A stretch of 42,586 nt of DNA from Actinomycetales bacterium (lineage in GTDB: Bacteria > Actinomycetota > Actinomycetes > S36-B12 > UBA5976). The notes below the pieces were generated by a model that made no database searches, was not told the origin of the DNA, and saw only the letters and a list, made by a program, of their open reading frames with translations. Where the stretch lies: the NCBI GenBank assembly GCA_018970205.1, contig JAGWWW010000012.1, forward strand, positions 1 through 42,586, read 5' to 3'. Each line of letters begins with the position of its first letter. Within the stretch, counting starts at the first letter, position 1. This document shows positions 28,420-36,877 of the stretch, piece after piece. A program made the translations under genes and the position numbers.

Positions 28420-29709
28420 GTGGAGAGCGCCGCCGTGCCCCCGGCACCGCGCCGAGAGGTGCGCCGGATCGCGGTCCTCAGCGTCCACACCTCGCCCCTA
28501 GACCAGCCCGGCGTGGGCGATGCCGGGGGTCTGAACGTCTACGTCGCGCAGACCGCGAAACACCTCGCGCGCGCCGGTGTCGAGGTGGACATCTTCACCC
28601 GGGCCACCGCCTCATCTCTGGAGATGACCACGGCGCTGGGAGACGGCGTCACCGTGCACCACATCGACGCCGGCCCGTATCAGGCGCTGCCGAAAGAGGA
28701 CCTGCCCGCGCAGTTGTGCGCACTGACCGCCGGAGTGCTGCGCGCGGAGTCCGCGCGGCCGGCTGGGTGGTACGACCTCATCCACTCCCACTACTGGCTC
28801 AGTGGCCACGTCGGGTGGCTCGCGGCCGAACGCTGGCGCGTTCCGCTGGTGCACACGATGCACACGATGGCGCGGGTGAAGAACAACCACCTCGCGCAGG
28901 GAGATACCCCGGAGCCGGGCATCCGGGCGATCGGCGAGCAGCAGCTCGTCGACATCGCCAGCCGTCTCGTGGCGAACACCGACGATGAAGCGCGTGACCT
29001 CGTGACCTTGTACGCCGCCGACCCGCAGCGCATCAGCGTGGTGAACCCGGGTGTGGACCTTGATGTCTTCCACCCAGGAAGCCGGACATTGGCCCGCACC
29101 GCGATGGGCTTCGCCCCCGACGAGCATCTGCTGCTGTTCGTCGGGCGCGTGCAGCCGCACAAGGCTCCAGATGTGCTCATCCGGGCCGCTGCGGAACTGA
29201 GGCGCCGCAACGGTGCCGCCAAGGTGCGGGTTGTCGTGTGCGGCGGCGCCTCCGGAAGCAGCGGCTACGGCCCAGCTGAGCTGGCCGCCACCGCGAGCAG
29301 CCTCGGCATCGCGGACGCGGTGACCTGGATGCCACCGCGCACCGCTGCAGACCTCGCACTGCTCTACCGGGCGGCCGACGTGGTCGTGGTGCCGTCGCAC
29401 TCCGAGTCCTTCGGCCTGGTCGCGTTGGAGGCACAGGCCTGCGGGACGCCTGTGGTCGCGGCTGCGGTCGGCGGATTGCACACCGCGGTTGCCGACGGCG
29501 TCAGTGGGGTGCTCGTTCACGGCCACGATGCCTCGGCCTGGGCCGAAGCCATCGGCGGGCTTCTCGATGATGCCCCGCGCCGCGCGACCCTCGGCGAGGC
29601 TGGTGTTCGGCACGCCTCGCGCTTCAGTTGGGCGACGACGTCGCAGCGGCTCCTGCAGGTCTATCAAGAGACCGTGCAGAGCCCCGTTGCGCTAGCGACC
29701 CTGCCCTAG
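28420..29709 (+). CDS. mshA: D-inositol-3-phosphate glycosyltransferase (mycothiol biosynthesis)
   Basis: A 429-residue GT4 glycosyltransferase that transfers GlcNAc from UDP-GlcNAc to 1L-inositol-1-phosphate, the first step of mycothiol synthesis. Motifs: [24 protein letters not shown] with the nucleotide-binding GG loop, [43 protein letters not shown], and [22 protein letters not shown] with the catalytic ESFGLVALE. The frame is open to 28294, but the upstream 42 codons are Arg/Gly-rich and unconserved; GTG 28420 with its TACCCT box is the better start. mshD lies 8 kb away in the window, confirming a mycothiol-making host. Confidence 0.93.
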   Translation: MESAAVPPAPRREVRRIAVLSVHTSPLDQPGVGDAGGLNVYVAQTAKHLARAGVEVDIFTRATASSLEMTTALGDGVTVHHIDAGPYQALPKEDLPAQLCALTAGVLRAESARPAGWYDLIHSHYWLSGHVGWLAAERWRVPLVHTMHTMARVKNNHLAQGDTPEPGIRAIGEQQLVDIASRLVANTDDEARDLVTLYAADPQRISVVNPGVDLDVFHPGSRTLARTAMGFAPDEHLLLFVGRVQPHKAPDVLIRAAAELRRRNGAAKVRVVVCGGASGSSGYGPAELAATASSLGIADAVTWMPPRTAADLALLYRAADVVVVPSHSESFGLVALEAQACGTPVVAAAVGGLHTAVADGVSGVLVHGHDASAWAEAIGGLLDDAPRRATLGEAGVRHASRFSWATTSQRLLQVYQETVQSPVALATLP

Positions 29710-29712
29710 ACT
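29707..29712 (+). promoter_or_regulatory. Candidate -10 box of gpmA (TAGACT) overlapping the mshA stop
   Basis: TAGACT includes the mshA TAG stop and would start a transcript about 70 nt before gpmA, which has its own ribosome site. Read-through from mshA is equally possible. Confidence 0.35.
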
Positions 29713-29789
29713 CCGCAACGCCTACAAGCCGCGCACACGCGCGCGCAGCAGCCGCGTTCAGAGAAGCAGACGCTCGATTCGGAGAACTC

Positions 29790-30539
29790 ATGACCCACCA
29801 CACACTTGTCCTGGTTCGCCACGGTGAGAGCGAGTGGAACGCGAAGAATCTCTTCACTGGTTGGGTGGATGTGCCGCTGAGCGAGCGCGGCCGTGATGAG
29901 GCAGCCCGCGCGGGCCAGATGCTCGCCGAGGCCGGCGTGCTCCCGGACGTGGTTCACACGTCACTGCTGCGCCGCGCGATATCCACCGCGCACATCGCAC
30001 TCGACGCCTGCGACCGGCACTGGGCCGCCACGCGCAGGTCGTGGCGCTTGAACGAGCGGCACTACGGCGCATTGCAGGGCAAGGACAAGAAGGAGACCCT
30101 CGAGGCATTCGGCGAAGAGCAGTTCATGCTCTGGCGCCGCTCATACGACGTGCCGCCGCCGCCGCTGGCGCCAGATGCGCCATGGTCGCAGTTCAACGAC
30201 GCCCGATACGCCGGGCTGCCGCCGGAACTGCGCCCGGCCACGGAATGCCTCAAAGACGTGGTCGAACGGATGCTGCCGTACTGGTACGACTGCATCGTGC
30301 CCGACCTCGCGACCGGCGCGACCGTGATGGTCGCGGCGCACGGGAACTCACTGCGCGCGCTGGTCAAGCACCTCGACGACATCAGCGACGCAGACATCGC
30401 CGAGTTGAACATCCCCACTGGCATCCCGCTGGTCTACGAACTCGACGCGCAGTTCCGCCCGCTCACCGTCGGTGGTCGCTACCTCGACCCGGAGGCTGCG
30501 GCGTCGGCTGCAGCCGCTGTCGCCAAGCAAGGGCGCTGA
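29790..30539 (+). CDS. gpmA: 2,3-bisphosphoglycerate-dependent phosphoglycerate mutase
   Basis: A 249-residue glycolytic enzyme interconverting 3- and 2-phosphoglycerate. The phospho-His motif [10 protein letters not shown] (H11) opens the protein, followed by [34 protein letters not shown], and [15 protein letters not shown] with the second catalytic His. ATG 29790 follows GGAGAA. Upstream in-frame codons overlap the mshA end and are not conserved. It is encoded 80 bp after mshA, as in the mshA-gpm1-senX3-regX3 neighbourhood of mycobacteria. Confidence 0.96.
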   Translation: MTHHTLVLVRHGESEWNAKNLFTGWVDVPLSERGRDEAARAGQMLAEAGVLPDVVHTSLLRRAISTAHIALDACDRHWAATRRSWRLNERHYGALQGKDKKETLEAFGEEQFMLWRRSYDVPPPPLAPDAPWSQFNDARYAGLPPELRPATECLKDVVERMLPYWYDCIVPDLATGATVMVAAHGNSLRALVKHLDDISDADIAELNIPTGIPLVYELDAQFRPLTVGGRYLDPEAAASAAAAVAKQGR

Positions 30540-30686
30540 CCCCACATACCCCGCAGTACCGCCCTCGGGCGTTGCGCGGGCAGTCATCGCTGTGGGAATC
30601 GGCGCACCACTGGTGGCGTGCTCCGCTGCCACCGCTCGGACGGGACTGTGCCGCACTGAGCTCGTTCAGATCCCCGAAGCCACCGC

Positions 30687-31529
30687 TCAGTCGAGCAAAC
30701 ATCCATAGTCGACGGTGACCTCACCGAGCCGCCACCGTTGCTCGTTGTCGGCCACCGGCCAGCCCCAGTCCCGCAATTGACGCGCCGCGGCGATGAAGCG
30801 TTGGCGCGGGCTGAACACAGCCAACCCCGCATGACTGGCCCAGGCACGGTCGAAGTCTGCGAGCAGCCGGTGCAAGGCCGTTCCGGGCACATGGTGGTGG
30901 ATCAAAGATTTGGGCAAGCGGGTGGCGAACCGCGACGGCTGCTCGAGGGTCGCAACCTGCGCCGACAGCGTCAACGACTGTGGTTGCGGCCGACCGTGGA
31001 TGTCCCTGCACACGGCGAGCCAGGTCCCGAGACGTCCGACCTCGTCGCAGGTTCCATCAATGAGCACGCCGTCGGGTGCGAGCGCGGCAGCCATGAGCGT
31101 CCAGGCGTCGACGACAGCTGACTCGTCGTACTGGCGCAGGACGTTCATCGCACGCAGCACATGCACGGGGCGGCCACCCGTGGGGACCTCGAAGCCGCCG
31201 TGCGCGAACGACAGGCCCGGTGCGGCCTGCGCTTGCGCAGCCGCGACACGGTCACGGTCGATTTCGATGCCGAGGACCTCGATGTCTTCGCGCACGTGGG
31301 TGCGCATAGTCTCACGCCACTGCGCGGTGGTCCACGGCTCGCGGCCGTACCCAAGGTCTACGCACAGCGGCGAGTCCACCGTGCGCAGATACGAGCAACG
31401 GGCGTGGATGACCCAACGGTCCACCCGTCGCAGGCGATTCACGCCAGTGGTGCCGCGGGTGACCATCCCGACGGCGCGACCGGTGCGAGGCGCGCGCTCG
31501 CGGCGCGGGCCGGGTTCGTGGTCGGACAC
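30687..31529 (-). CDS. Predicted class I SAM-dependent methyltransferase
   Basis: A 280-residue protein with a Rossmann-like SAM site: VDLGYGREPWTTAQW (residues about 57-71) and acidic LGIEIDRDRV at the end of strand 2, followed by VHVLRAMNVLRQY and a long C-terminal region (HHHVPGTALHRLLADFDRAW). The family is recognisable as a methyltransferase-like protein, but the substrate is unknown. GTG 31529 lies 7 nt behind TACGCT, a leaderless start. It converges with gpmA. Confidence 0.65.
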   Translation of the reverse strand: MSDHEPGPRRERAPRTGRAVGMVTRGTTGVNRLRRVDRWVIHARCSYLRTVDSPLCVDLGYGREPWTTAQWRETMRTHVREDIEVLGIEIDRDRVAAAQAQAAPGLSFAHGGFEVPTGGRPVHVLRAMNVLRQYDESAVVDAWTLMAAALAPDGVLIDGTCDEVGRLGTWLAVCRDIHGRPQPQSLTLSAQVATLEQPSRFATRLPKSLIHHHVPGTALHRLLADFDRAWASHAGLAVFSPRQRFIAAARQLRDWGWPVADNEQRWRLGEVTVDYGCLLD

Positions 31530-31536
31530 AGCCGCA

Positions 31537-31542
31537 AGCGTA
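31537..31542 (-). promoter_or_regulatory. Candidate leaderless -10 box of the methyltransferase gene (TACGCT)
   Basis: TACGCT, TGCGGCT, then GTG 31529 on the minus strand. It shares the GCGGCTGTGT start context with senX3 and nitrobindin. Confidence 0.5.
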
Positions 31543-31580
31543 GGCAGCGTCGCAAGCGGCGGCAGGCGGGGCGATCGCGG

Positions 31581-31620
31581 AAAAACAGTGGGGGCCGCGA
31601 CCTCACGGTCGCGGCCCCAC
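31581..31620 (-). terminator. Intrinsic terminator of the rsiG-asparaginase-aquaporin operon
   Basis: On the minus strand a 14-bp G+C-rich stem (31620-31607 with 31602-31588, one bulged base) is followed by TGTTTTT. It lies 14 bp beyond the aquaporin stop. Confidence 0.88.
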
Positions 31621-31634
31621 CCTTGGGAAGTGCC

Positions 31635-32360
31635 TCAGTACGCGCGTGCCGAGGCGTCCTGCGGGTACAGGAACTTGGTGACGCTCCAGGATGCCACTGC
31701 GGCGACCAACTGCACCGCGACGAGCACCAGAGCGGCGACGAACGTGGGACCGGCCTTGCCGGAGAACACGGTGCCGAAGGACACGGCCGGGTTGCCCAGG
31801 CCCTGCGGGAAGGCTCCGGCCATCACGACGACCCAGCCGCCGAGGGCCAGGGGCACGAAGTTGGCCTTGCCGGCGCGGATGGTGGCGTGGACTGCGGTCA
31901 CGAGGACGAACGTCGCGACGAACTCCGACACATAAAGCCACGGGTCCAGAGTTCCCTTGGCTCCGATGGAGCTCGGTGCGGACCCAGTTGCCGCGTAGAT
32001 GGCGATGAAAGCGCCGACGATGCCGCCAAGGATCTGGGCGACGGCGTATGAGAAGAACTCCGCCGCTGAGAGCCCCTTGAACAGGAACGCACTGAGCGAC
32101 ACGGCGGGGTTGAAGTGGCCACCGGAGACGGCGCCGAGTACCACCACCATCACTGCCAACAACAGACCCACGATCAGCGCGCCGCCGAAGCGGTCAACTG
32201 ACTGCGCTAGACCAATGCTCTTGAAGTCAGTCGTCGATGTCTTGGTGGAGTTGAGGCGGATGATGGCGGTGACGATGCGTCCCGAGCCGACAACCGCGAC
32301 GAGGAGCAGAGCGGTCCCGATGAACTCGGCGACCAGTCTGCGCGCAAGAGTGTTATCCAT
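31635..32360 (-). CDS. MIP-family aquaporin-like channel with a Val after the second NPA
   Basis: A 241-residue major intrinsic protein with six hydrophobic helices and two half-helices. The NPA motifs are GHFNPAVS (N84-P85-A86) and GNPAVS (N190-P191-A192). After the second NPA most aquaporins have the selectivity-filter arginine; here it is V193, as in AqpS-like arsenite/metalloid channels, so substrates other than water are possible. An NSTKTSTTDF loop lies between helices 1 and 2. ATG 32360 is only 5 nt after the asparaginase stop and lacks a clear ribosome site, so translation is probably coupled; an in-frame TTG three codons up is possible. A strong terminator ends the operon here. Confidence 0.85.
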   Translation of the reverse strand: MDNTLARRLVAEFIGTALLLVAVVGSGRIVTAIIRLNSTKTSTTDFKSIGLAQSVDRFGGALIVGLLLAVMVVVLGAVSGGHFNPAVSLSAFLFKGLSAAEFFSYAVAQILGGIVGAFIAIYAATGSAPSSIGAKGTLDPWLYVSEFVATFVLVTAVHATIRAGKANFVPLALGGWVVVMAGAFPQGLGNPAVSFGTVFSGKAGPTFVAALVLVAVQLVAAVASWSVTKFLYPQDASARAY

Positions 32361-32365
32361 AACTG

Positions 32366-33358
32366 TCAAGCGTTCCACACCAACGTGAGAGAACTCTGAA
32401 TTTGCCCCACGACACGCCCGCCGCCGAGGACAGGCATCTGAGACCACGCAGGAGTGGAGCCGACGACGCCCAGGGCTTGCAGCAGGGCGGCGAGCACGAC
32501 CGGACGGGGTCGGGCGGCGCCGTCGGCTACCTTGATGGCGAAACCGGTGGCTGGGTTGGAGTCGGCAGAGTGGAGTGCGCCGGCAAGTACGCCCTCAGCG
32601 CCGTCCTTGACCAGCAAGCCCGGTGTCGCCTGCATGGCAGCGGTCACGTCGCGGCCTCGGCCGGCGACCAGCACCGGGTGCTCGCGCATCGCATTCGCGA
32701 CCCGGGCGGCGTTCGACGTCGGCTCCGCGTCGGCCAGCATGGCGAGTCCGCGGGCAAGTCCGGCGGTTGTGCCGCTGAACAGCGGCGCGCCGCAGCCGTC
32801 GACTGCCGTGTGGTCGGCGCGGTCGCCGGTGTACGCCTCGATGGTCGCGCGGATGCGCTCCTGCAGGGGGTGCGCCGGGTCTAGGTAGGAGTCACGCGGC
32901 CACCTGTTGACCACGCATGTAGCCAGCATGGCCGCGTGCTTGCCGGAGCAGTCGCCGAAGAGCGATGCCTTGGCCGTGACCCCCTGCTCGCGCAGGTCTT
33001 GCCGGGCGGCCGGGTCCATCGGGAGGGCGGGGGTGTTGCGCAGGTCCGATTCAGACAGGCCGACCCGCGCGAGGATGGAGCGCACCTGCTCCAGGTGCTC
33101 GGCCTGACCTGAGTGCGATGAGGCCATCACTGCGAGGTCGGCAGCGCTCCATGGCCCCTGCGAGAGGCCTGCGTCGAGCATCGCGACGAGTTGGAACGGT
33201 TTCAAGGATGAGCGGGCGAACATGGTGGCACCGGTGTCGCCGCTGTGCGCGACCTCGACGCCGCCGCGCACGACGCTCACCGCCCCGCTGTGCCGGGACT
33301 CCACGACGCCGTTTCGGACGACGTCGGCCAGGGGGCCGTAACCAGGCTCACCGCTCAT
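32366..33358 (-). CDS. L-asparaginase, Rhizobium etli-type (AnsA/ReAV family)
   Basis: A 330-residue enzyme of the class 3 asparaginase family (asparaginase II, rhizobial type), distinct from E. coli AnsA/AnsB. Family signatures: the SxxK catalytic tetrad region FARSSLKPFQ (S50, K53), MASSHSGQ, GDCSGKHAAML, and AVDGCGAPLFSG. The Cys and Asp/Cys in the last two match the zinc-binding Cys-Lys/Asp-Cys set known in R. etli ReAV. It should release ammonia from asparagine in the cytoplasm. ATG 33358 overlaps the rsiG-like stop (ATGA). Confidence 0.85.
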   Translation of the reverse strand: MSGEPGYGPLADVVRNGVVESRHSGAVSVVRGGVEVAHSGDTGATMFARSSLKPFQLVAMLDAGLSQGPWSAADLAVMASSHSGQAEHLEQVRSILARVGLSESDLRNTPALPMDPAARQDLREQGVTAKASLFGDCSGKHAAMLATCVVNRWPRDSYLDPAHPLQERIRATIEAYTGDRADHTAVDGCGAPLFSGTTAGLARGLAMLADAEPTSNAARVANAMREHPVLVAGRGRDVTAAMQATPGLLVKDGAEGVLAGALHSADSNPATGFAIKVADGAARPRPVVLAALLQALGVVGSTPAWSQMPVLGGGRVVGQIQSSLTLVWNA

Positions 33359-33909
33359 GCGAGCAGATTGTTCACCCCGGCCTCGCCGTTTCGGTGTCGC
33401 ACCGTCAATTCCTTGCTCATGAGGTCCACCACAGCCTGCACTTGTCGGCGCTGATCAGAAACTTGGCGCTCCTGCGTCGCGAGTTGTGCGCGGACCTGTT
33501 GCAGACCCTCGTCGCTGAGCGCGGTGACATAGGAGACGGCCGGGTCCGCGATGAGCCGCTCCACCGCCCGTCGGTGCTCCGCGAGGCGCGAGGGTTGCCC
33601 TGGCAGGCTGCGGGAGCCCCGCCCCAGGGTCGGCGCCGGCGTGGAGAGGATGCGAACCACTTCTGCCACCACGTCCGGGGAGTCCCGCCGCGAGGAGCGG
33701 CGGTCGATCTCCGCGTCGAGCATGTCAAGTCGGCCGTGCAGCACCCGGCGCACGTACGACAAGTCGTTCTCCTCGGCGTCGGCCTCCATCCGGCGGGCCC
33801 GAAGTTCGGCGACCGACATCTGTGCGAGGTCTGCGATGAAGTCAGGGGCCAGGACCCGGTCGATCCGGCGGCGGGCGGGGCCAGATTCGGGGGCATTCGT
33901 CTCGGTCAC
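33355..33909 (-). CDS. rsiG: RsiG-like anti-sigma factor candidate with two c-di-GMP signature motifs
   Basis: A 184-residue helical protein. It contains two copies of the E-x3-S-x2-R-x3-Q-x3-D signature by which RsiG of Streptomyces binds cyclic di-GMP. The second copy is exact (E147, S151, R154, Q158, D162; codons at 33471-33424). The first (E47, S51, R54, H58, D62; 33771-33724) has His for Gln. The region LRARRMEADAEENDLSYVRR also fits the RsiG family. In Streptomyces RsiG sequesters the sigma factor WhiG when c-di-GMP is bound. No sigma factor gene is in this window, so partner and process are unknown. GTG 33909 is 6 nt behind GACCAT; GTG 33915 is an alternative. It is first in the operon with asparaginase and aquaporin. 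Confidence 0.78.
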   Translation of the reverse strand: MTETNAPESGPARRRIDRVLAPDFIADLAQMSVAELRARRMEADAEENDLSYVRRVLHGRLDMLDAEIDRRSSRRDSPDVVAEVVRILSTPAPTLGRGSRSLPGQPSRLAEHRRAVERLIADPAVSYVTALSDEGLQQVRAQLATQERQVSDQRRQVQAVVDLMSKELTVRHRNGEAGVNNLLA

Positions 33910-34040
33910 CCCCACATGGTCACATCAGCGGCCGCGACCTGCGTCGGGAATGCCCAACACGTGTCCCGCTGGGCTACGCCGTGAAGGACAGGCCGACTCC
34001 GCGTGCGGCGCGGTCGTGCCGGGGCGCAGCGGCCCGCAAG

Positions 34041-35051
34041 TCAGATCACCACGACAGGCTGCTGCGACGCCGCGATGTCAGCACCGTCGAGGCGCACCGC
34101 CAACTGAGCCAGCGGGTCGACCGCGCGCTTGACGACAGCGAGCGCGATCTGGCCAAGGTCGCAGTGCACCACCGCCGTCCCGATGTAGCCCACCTCGCGT
34201 GCGTCGCTTGCCAGCACAGGAGTGCCCGCGCCAGGAAGCGCCTCGCTGCTGCCGTCGAGGTGCAGCAGCACCAGCCGCCGAGGGGGGCGGCCGAGATTGA
34301 GGGTCCGCGCGACGGCCTCCTGGCCCCGGTAGCAGCCCTTGGCGCGGTGCACGGCCGCGCCGATGAGGCCCACTTCATGCGGCAGCGTGCGGTGGTCGAT
34401 CTCGAAGCCGAGCCGCGGCACTGCGGCGGCCACGCGCGCGGCCTCCCACGCCCACATCCCGGCCTTCGTGCCCAGGTGCGGGAGGTCCGCGCGGGGGACG
34501 ATGGCCAAGACCGCCGGCCACGGGGCGGGCCGGACCGGGACGTACGGGTCGTCGGTGCGATCGGTGGTCGCAAGCGCCTCGGGGGCGTGCCAGAGGAGGT
34601 GGTCACGGTCGCCGCCGGTGTCCGCGCCTGTCGTCGCGCCCGGCACGCTGAGACTGCCTGTGACCGCGTACTCGCCGCTGACGTCACTCACCTCGACGCG
34701 GTACATGAACACCATGGACTGCAGATATGCGAGTAGGTCAGCCGACGTGCCCGGCTCTGCGATGAGCCAGGTGGATTCGCCGTCGTCGATGACCTTCAGA
34801 TCGTGCTCGATGTGGCCGGTTGCGGACAGGATGAGCGCCTGCACAGACACCCTGGGCGCGAGGTGCTCGACCGCCTGCGTCAACAGCAGGTGCAGCCACG
34901 TCAACCGGTCCGCGCCGCTGACCCTGACGACGCCGAAATGGCCGAGGTCGACGTGGGCGCTGCCGGCGAGGAGTGCGCGCTGCTCCCCGAGCGGGTCGCC
35001 GAGGTGCCACGCGACGGCAGCGTCGCGTTCGGCGCAGGCCGACTCAATCAT
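34041..35051 (-). CDS. ygfZ: Folate-binding protein YgfZ (GcvT-like)
   Basis: A 336-residue cytoplasmic protein of the YgfZ/GcvT family, which helps assemble or repair certain Fe-S clusters through tetrahydrofolate. The diagnostic motif KGCYRGQEAVAR is at about 238-249, with the functional C240. The N-terminal GcvT-like part includes VRVSGADRLTWLHLLLTQ, and the C-terminal domain starts near LVLLHLDGSSEA. ATG 35051 overlaps the fur stop by 8 nt, so fur-ygfZ translation is linked, and both follow nitrobindin. Confidence 0.9.
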   Translation of the reverse strand: MIESACAERDAAVAWHLGDPLGEQRALLAGSAHVDLGHFGVVRVSGADRLTWLHLLLTQAVEHLAPRVSVQALILSATGHIEHDLKVIDDGESTWLIAEPGTSADLLAYLQSMVFMYRVEVSDVSGEYAVTGSLSVPGATTGADTGGDRDHLLWHAPEALATTDRTDDPYVPVRPAPWPAVLAIVPRADLPHLGTKAGMWAWEAARVAAAVPRLGFEIDHRTLPHEVGLIGAAVHRAKGCYRGQEAVARTLNLGRPPRRLVLLHLDGSSEALPGAGTPVLASDAREVGYIGTAVVHCDLGQIALAVVKRAVDPLAQLAVRLDGADIAASQQPVVVI

Positions 35052-35484
35052 CGCGACCGCCTAGCCTGCAGACGGAGCACCGCCCAGCCATCGCCATATG
35101 CGTGGGATCGATGTCGAATCCGTGCTCCCTCGCGACGCGGCTGCGCAACTCAGCGGCGAGGGCGGCATCCACTGAGACGACCTGCCCACACCCTTCGCAG
35201 ACCAAGTGGATGTGGGCGTGGTCCTCGATGGCGTGGTAGGTCAGAGGTGTGTGCCCGAGGTGGGTGTGGCTCACCAATCCAGCCGCCTCCAGAGCCTCGA
35301 GGCAGCGGTACACGGTGGAGAGGTTCACCCCCGGCAGGACCGCGGTCACTTCAGCGAGGATGGTCTCCGGTGTCGCGTGCCGGAGCCGGTTGACCGCGTC
35401 GTAGATGTGGTGCCGCTGCGCGGTGACGCGCATCCCCGATGCCCGCAAGCGGTGCTCGAACTCCGTGCGAGGAAGTGGGGTCAC
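35044..35484 (-). CDS. Fur family transcriptional regulator
   Basis: A 146-residue metal-responsive repressor. The N-terminal winged helix is RVTAQRHHIYDAV and LPGVNLSTVYRCLEAL. The dimer/metal domain has YHAIEDHAHIHLVCEGCG with H89/H91/H93, C96 and C99, and the structural-zinc pair C136/C139 (CSVC). Presence of both CxxC pairs fits Fur, Zur or PerR; the metal or signal sensed cannot be decided, though the YgfZ (Fe-S) and nitrobindin (heme/NO) neighbours suggest iron or redox. GTG 35484 overlaps the nitrobindin stop by 4 nt. The frame is open much further upstream, but that part is antisense-like sequence inside nitrobindin. Confidence 0.92.
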   Translation of the reverse strand: MTPLPRTEFEHRLRASGMRVTAQRHHIYDAVNRLRHATPETILAEVTAVLPGVNLSTVYRCLEALEAAGLVSHTHLGHTPLTYHAIEDHAHIHLVCEGCGQVVSVDAALAAELRSRVAREHGFDIDPTHMAMAGRCSVCRLGGRDD

Positions 35485-36062
35485 AACGCGGTCACTCTCT
35501 CCAACTCTGCGGACACGTGCGAGCCCAACTCCTGGCCCATGGCTTTCATGTCCATGACCCAGAGCAACCTGTCGCCGACGAGGCCGTAGAGGCGGGTGCC
35601 GCCGTTGTAGTCCTTGGCGGTCTCGGTGCGCAGCAACCCGGCGGTGCGCAACTCCATCTGTGCGCCCGTGACCTGCGCGCTGGTGTCGGTGAAGTCCCAG
35701 CCCTTGACCGTGATCTCGCCCATCCAGACCTCGACGTATCCCGTGGGGTGCGCGAGCAGCATCTCCACGCCCATGTCCGGCGCGGGCCGCAGGTAGCCGG
35801 TCTCCGCAGCCAGCGGCTCCCCGACCGACCCGTCGGGAAGCAACCGGCTGGTGCGCGAGTGATAGTGGACGAACGGCCGACCGTCGGTGGTGAACACGGC
35901 TTCTTGTACGAACTCGAAGCCCTCCAGGCCCGGGTAGCCGCCGACGCCCTTGCCCCGCCAGACGCCGAGCAGCCACGACATCGGAAGGATGTCCTGCGGA
36001 AGGCTCGAGGGCAGCGCCTGCCCCTGGGCGATGGCGTGTGCGGCGGCTTGCTCGAAGAACAC
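35481..36062 (-). CDS. Nitrobindin (heme-binding beta-barrel, FABP-like)
   Basis: A 193-residue protein of the nitrobindin/THAP4-like family. The lipocalin-like signature is GVWRGKG (G33-W35-G37-G39), then [37 protein letters not shown], and the C-terminal [21 protein letters not shown], where H182 matches the heme-ligating His. Nitrobindins bind ferric heme and react with NO or peroxynitrite. GTG 36062 is 6 nt behind TACGAT (36074-36069) and gives the usual short N-terminus. The frame is open to GTG 36179, but that start would overlap the divergent glnR start. It probably leads the nitrobindin-fur-ygfZ operon. Confidence 0.87.
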   Translation of the reverse strand: MFFEQAAAHAIAQGQALPSSLPQDILPMSWLLGVWRGKGVGGYPGLEGFEFVQEAVFTTDGRPFVHYHSRTSRLLPDGSVGEPLAAETGYLRPAPDMGVEMLLAHPTGYVEVWMGEITVKGWDFTDTSAQVTGAQMELRTAGLLRTETAKDYNGGTRLYGLVGDRLLWVMDMKAMGQELGSHVSAELERVTAL

Positions 36063-36068
36063 AGCCGC

Positions 36069-36074
36069 ATCGTA
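36069..36074 (-). promoter_or_regulatory. Candidate leaderless -10 box of nitrobindin (TACGAT)
   Basis: TACGAT, GCGGCT, then GTG 36062 on the minus strand. Confidence 0.45.
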
Positions 36075-36138
36075 GGCGGGCCGCCGGAGCCGGTTCGCCG
36101 GCAACTGCCGACCCTGAGCAGTGGTCTCAGGCGCTGGG

Positions 36139-36144
36139 TACCAT
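36139..36144 (+). promoter_or_regulatory. Candidate -10 box of glnR (TACCAT)
   Basis: TACCAT would start transcription near 36151 and give a short leader carrying GGAGGT, 4 nt before GTG 36173. No clear -35 was seen. Confidence 0.4.
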
Positions 36145-36172
36145 GAGCCCGTTCGCGGGGCTGGAGGTGGCT

Positions 36173-36877
36173 GTGTCACTGCTCTTGCTCACGAATGCCG
36201 CCGGCGGGTCAGTGGATGTCCTGCCCGCGCTCGGATTGCTCCGTTATCAGTTGCGCGTTGTCGCCGCTGAGGTCACCGCCCTGATCAACGCCGGCGCCTA
36301 CGACGCCGTCCTCGTGGACGGGCGGCGGGACCTGATCGCCACCAAAGCGCTGTGCCGGCTCATCAGGACCACTGGGGTCGACGCCCCGATGCTGCTGATC
36401 ACGACCGAGGGCGGTTTGGCCGCAGTCAGCCCTGAGTGGGGCGTCGACGACATCGTGCTGGACACGGCCGGGCCCGCGGAGGTCGATGCGCGCCTGCGGC
36501 TCGCACTAGGCCGCAACGAGCAGATGTCGCAGGCGCCGGCGGAGATTCGCAGCGGCGACATCACCATCGACGAGAGCACGTACTCCGCGCGTGTGCGCGG
36601 GCACGTCCTCGACCTGACCTTCCGGGAGTTCGAGTTCCTGAAGTTCCTCGTGCAGCACCCCGGCCGCGTGTTCAGCCGCGAGCAGCTGCTGCAGGAGGTC
36701 TGGGGCTACGACTATTACGGCGGCACTCGCACGGTGGATGTGCATGTGCGGCGGCTGCGGGCGAAGCTCGGCCCGGAGTACGAAGCCGCCATCGTCACCA
36801 TCCGCAACGTCGGCTACCGATTCGACTCCGGCTCCACCGTCGTCCCCGAGACTGCGTCCGCGGACGCGCTGTCGTGA
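36173..36877 (+). CDS. glnR: GlnR-type nitrogen regulator (OmpR family, atypical receiver)
   Basis: A 234-residue orphan response regulator. The receiver has [22 protein letters not shown] (D49) and [35 protein letters not shown] sequence, closely matching Streptomyces GlnR, whose receiver works without phosphorylation. The winged helix has [46 protein letters not shown] and TIRNVGYRF. GlnR controls glnA, amtB and other nitrogen genes. GTG 36173 follows GGAGGT and matches the family start; upstream in-frame codons are unconserved. The stop overlaps mshD (GTGA), and the glnR-mshD pair is also seen in mycobacteria (Rv0818-Rv0819). Confidence 0.9.
   Translation: MSLLLLTNAAGGSVDVLPALGLLRYQLRVVAAEVTALINAGAYDAVLVDGRRDLIATKALCRLIRTTGVDAPMLLITTEGGLAAVSPEWGVDDIVLDTAGPAEVDARLRLALGRNEQMSQAPAEIRSGDITIDESTYSARVRGHVLDLTFREFEFLKFLVQHPGRVFSREQLLQEVWGYDYYGGTRTVDVHVRRLRAKLGPEYEAAIVTIRNVGYRFDSGSTVVPETASADALS

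Noticed and set aside
35485..35976. Long N-terminal extension of the Fur gene
   Set aside because: The added 160 residues lie antisense-like within nitrobindin in another frame and are Arg-rich; Fur proteins are about 145 residues.
36436..36873. Long N-terminal extension of MshD
   Set aside because: It lies inside glnR in another frame; GTG 36874 gives the normal MshD length and couples to the glnR stop.
36173..36877. MtrA/PhoP-type phosphorylated response regulator
   Set aside because: The TNAAGG start, VDGRRDL and TEGGLAAV stretches and mshD linkage are specific to GlnR; no kinase gene is adjacent.
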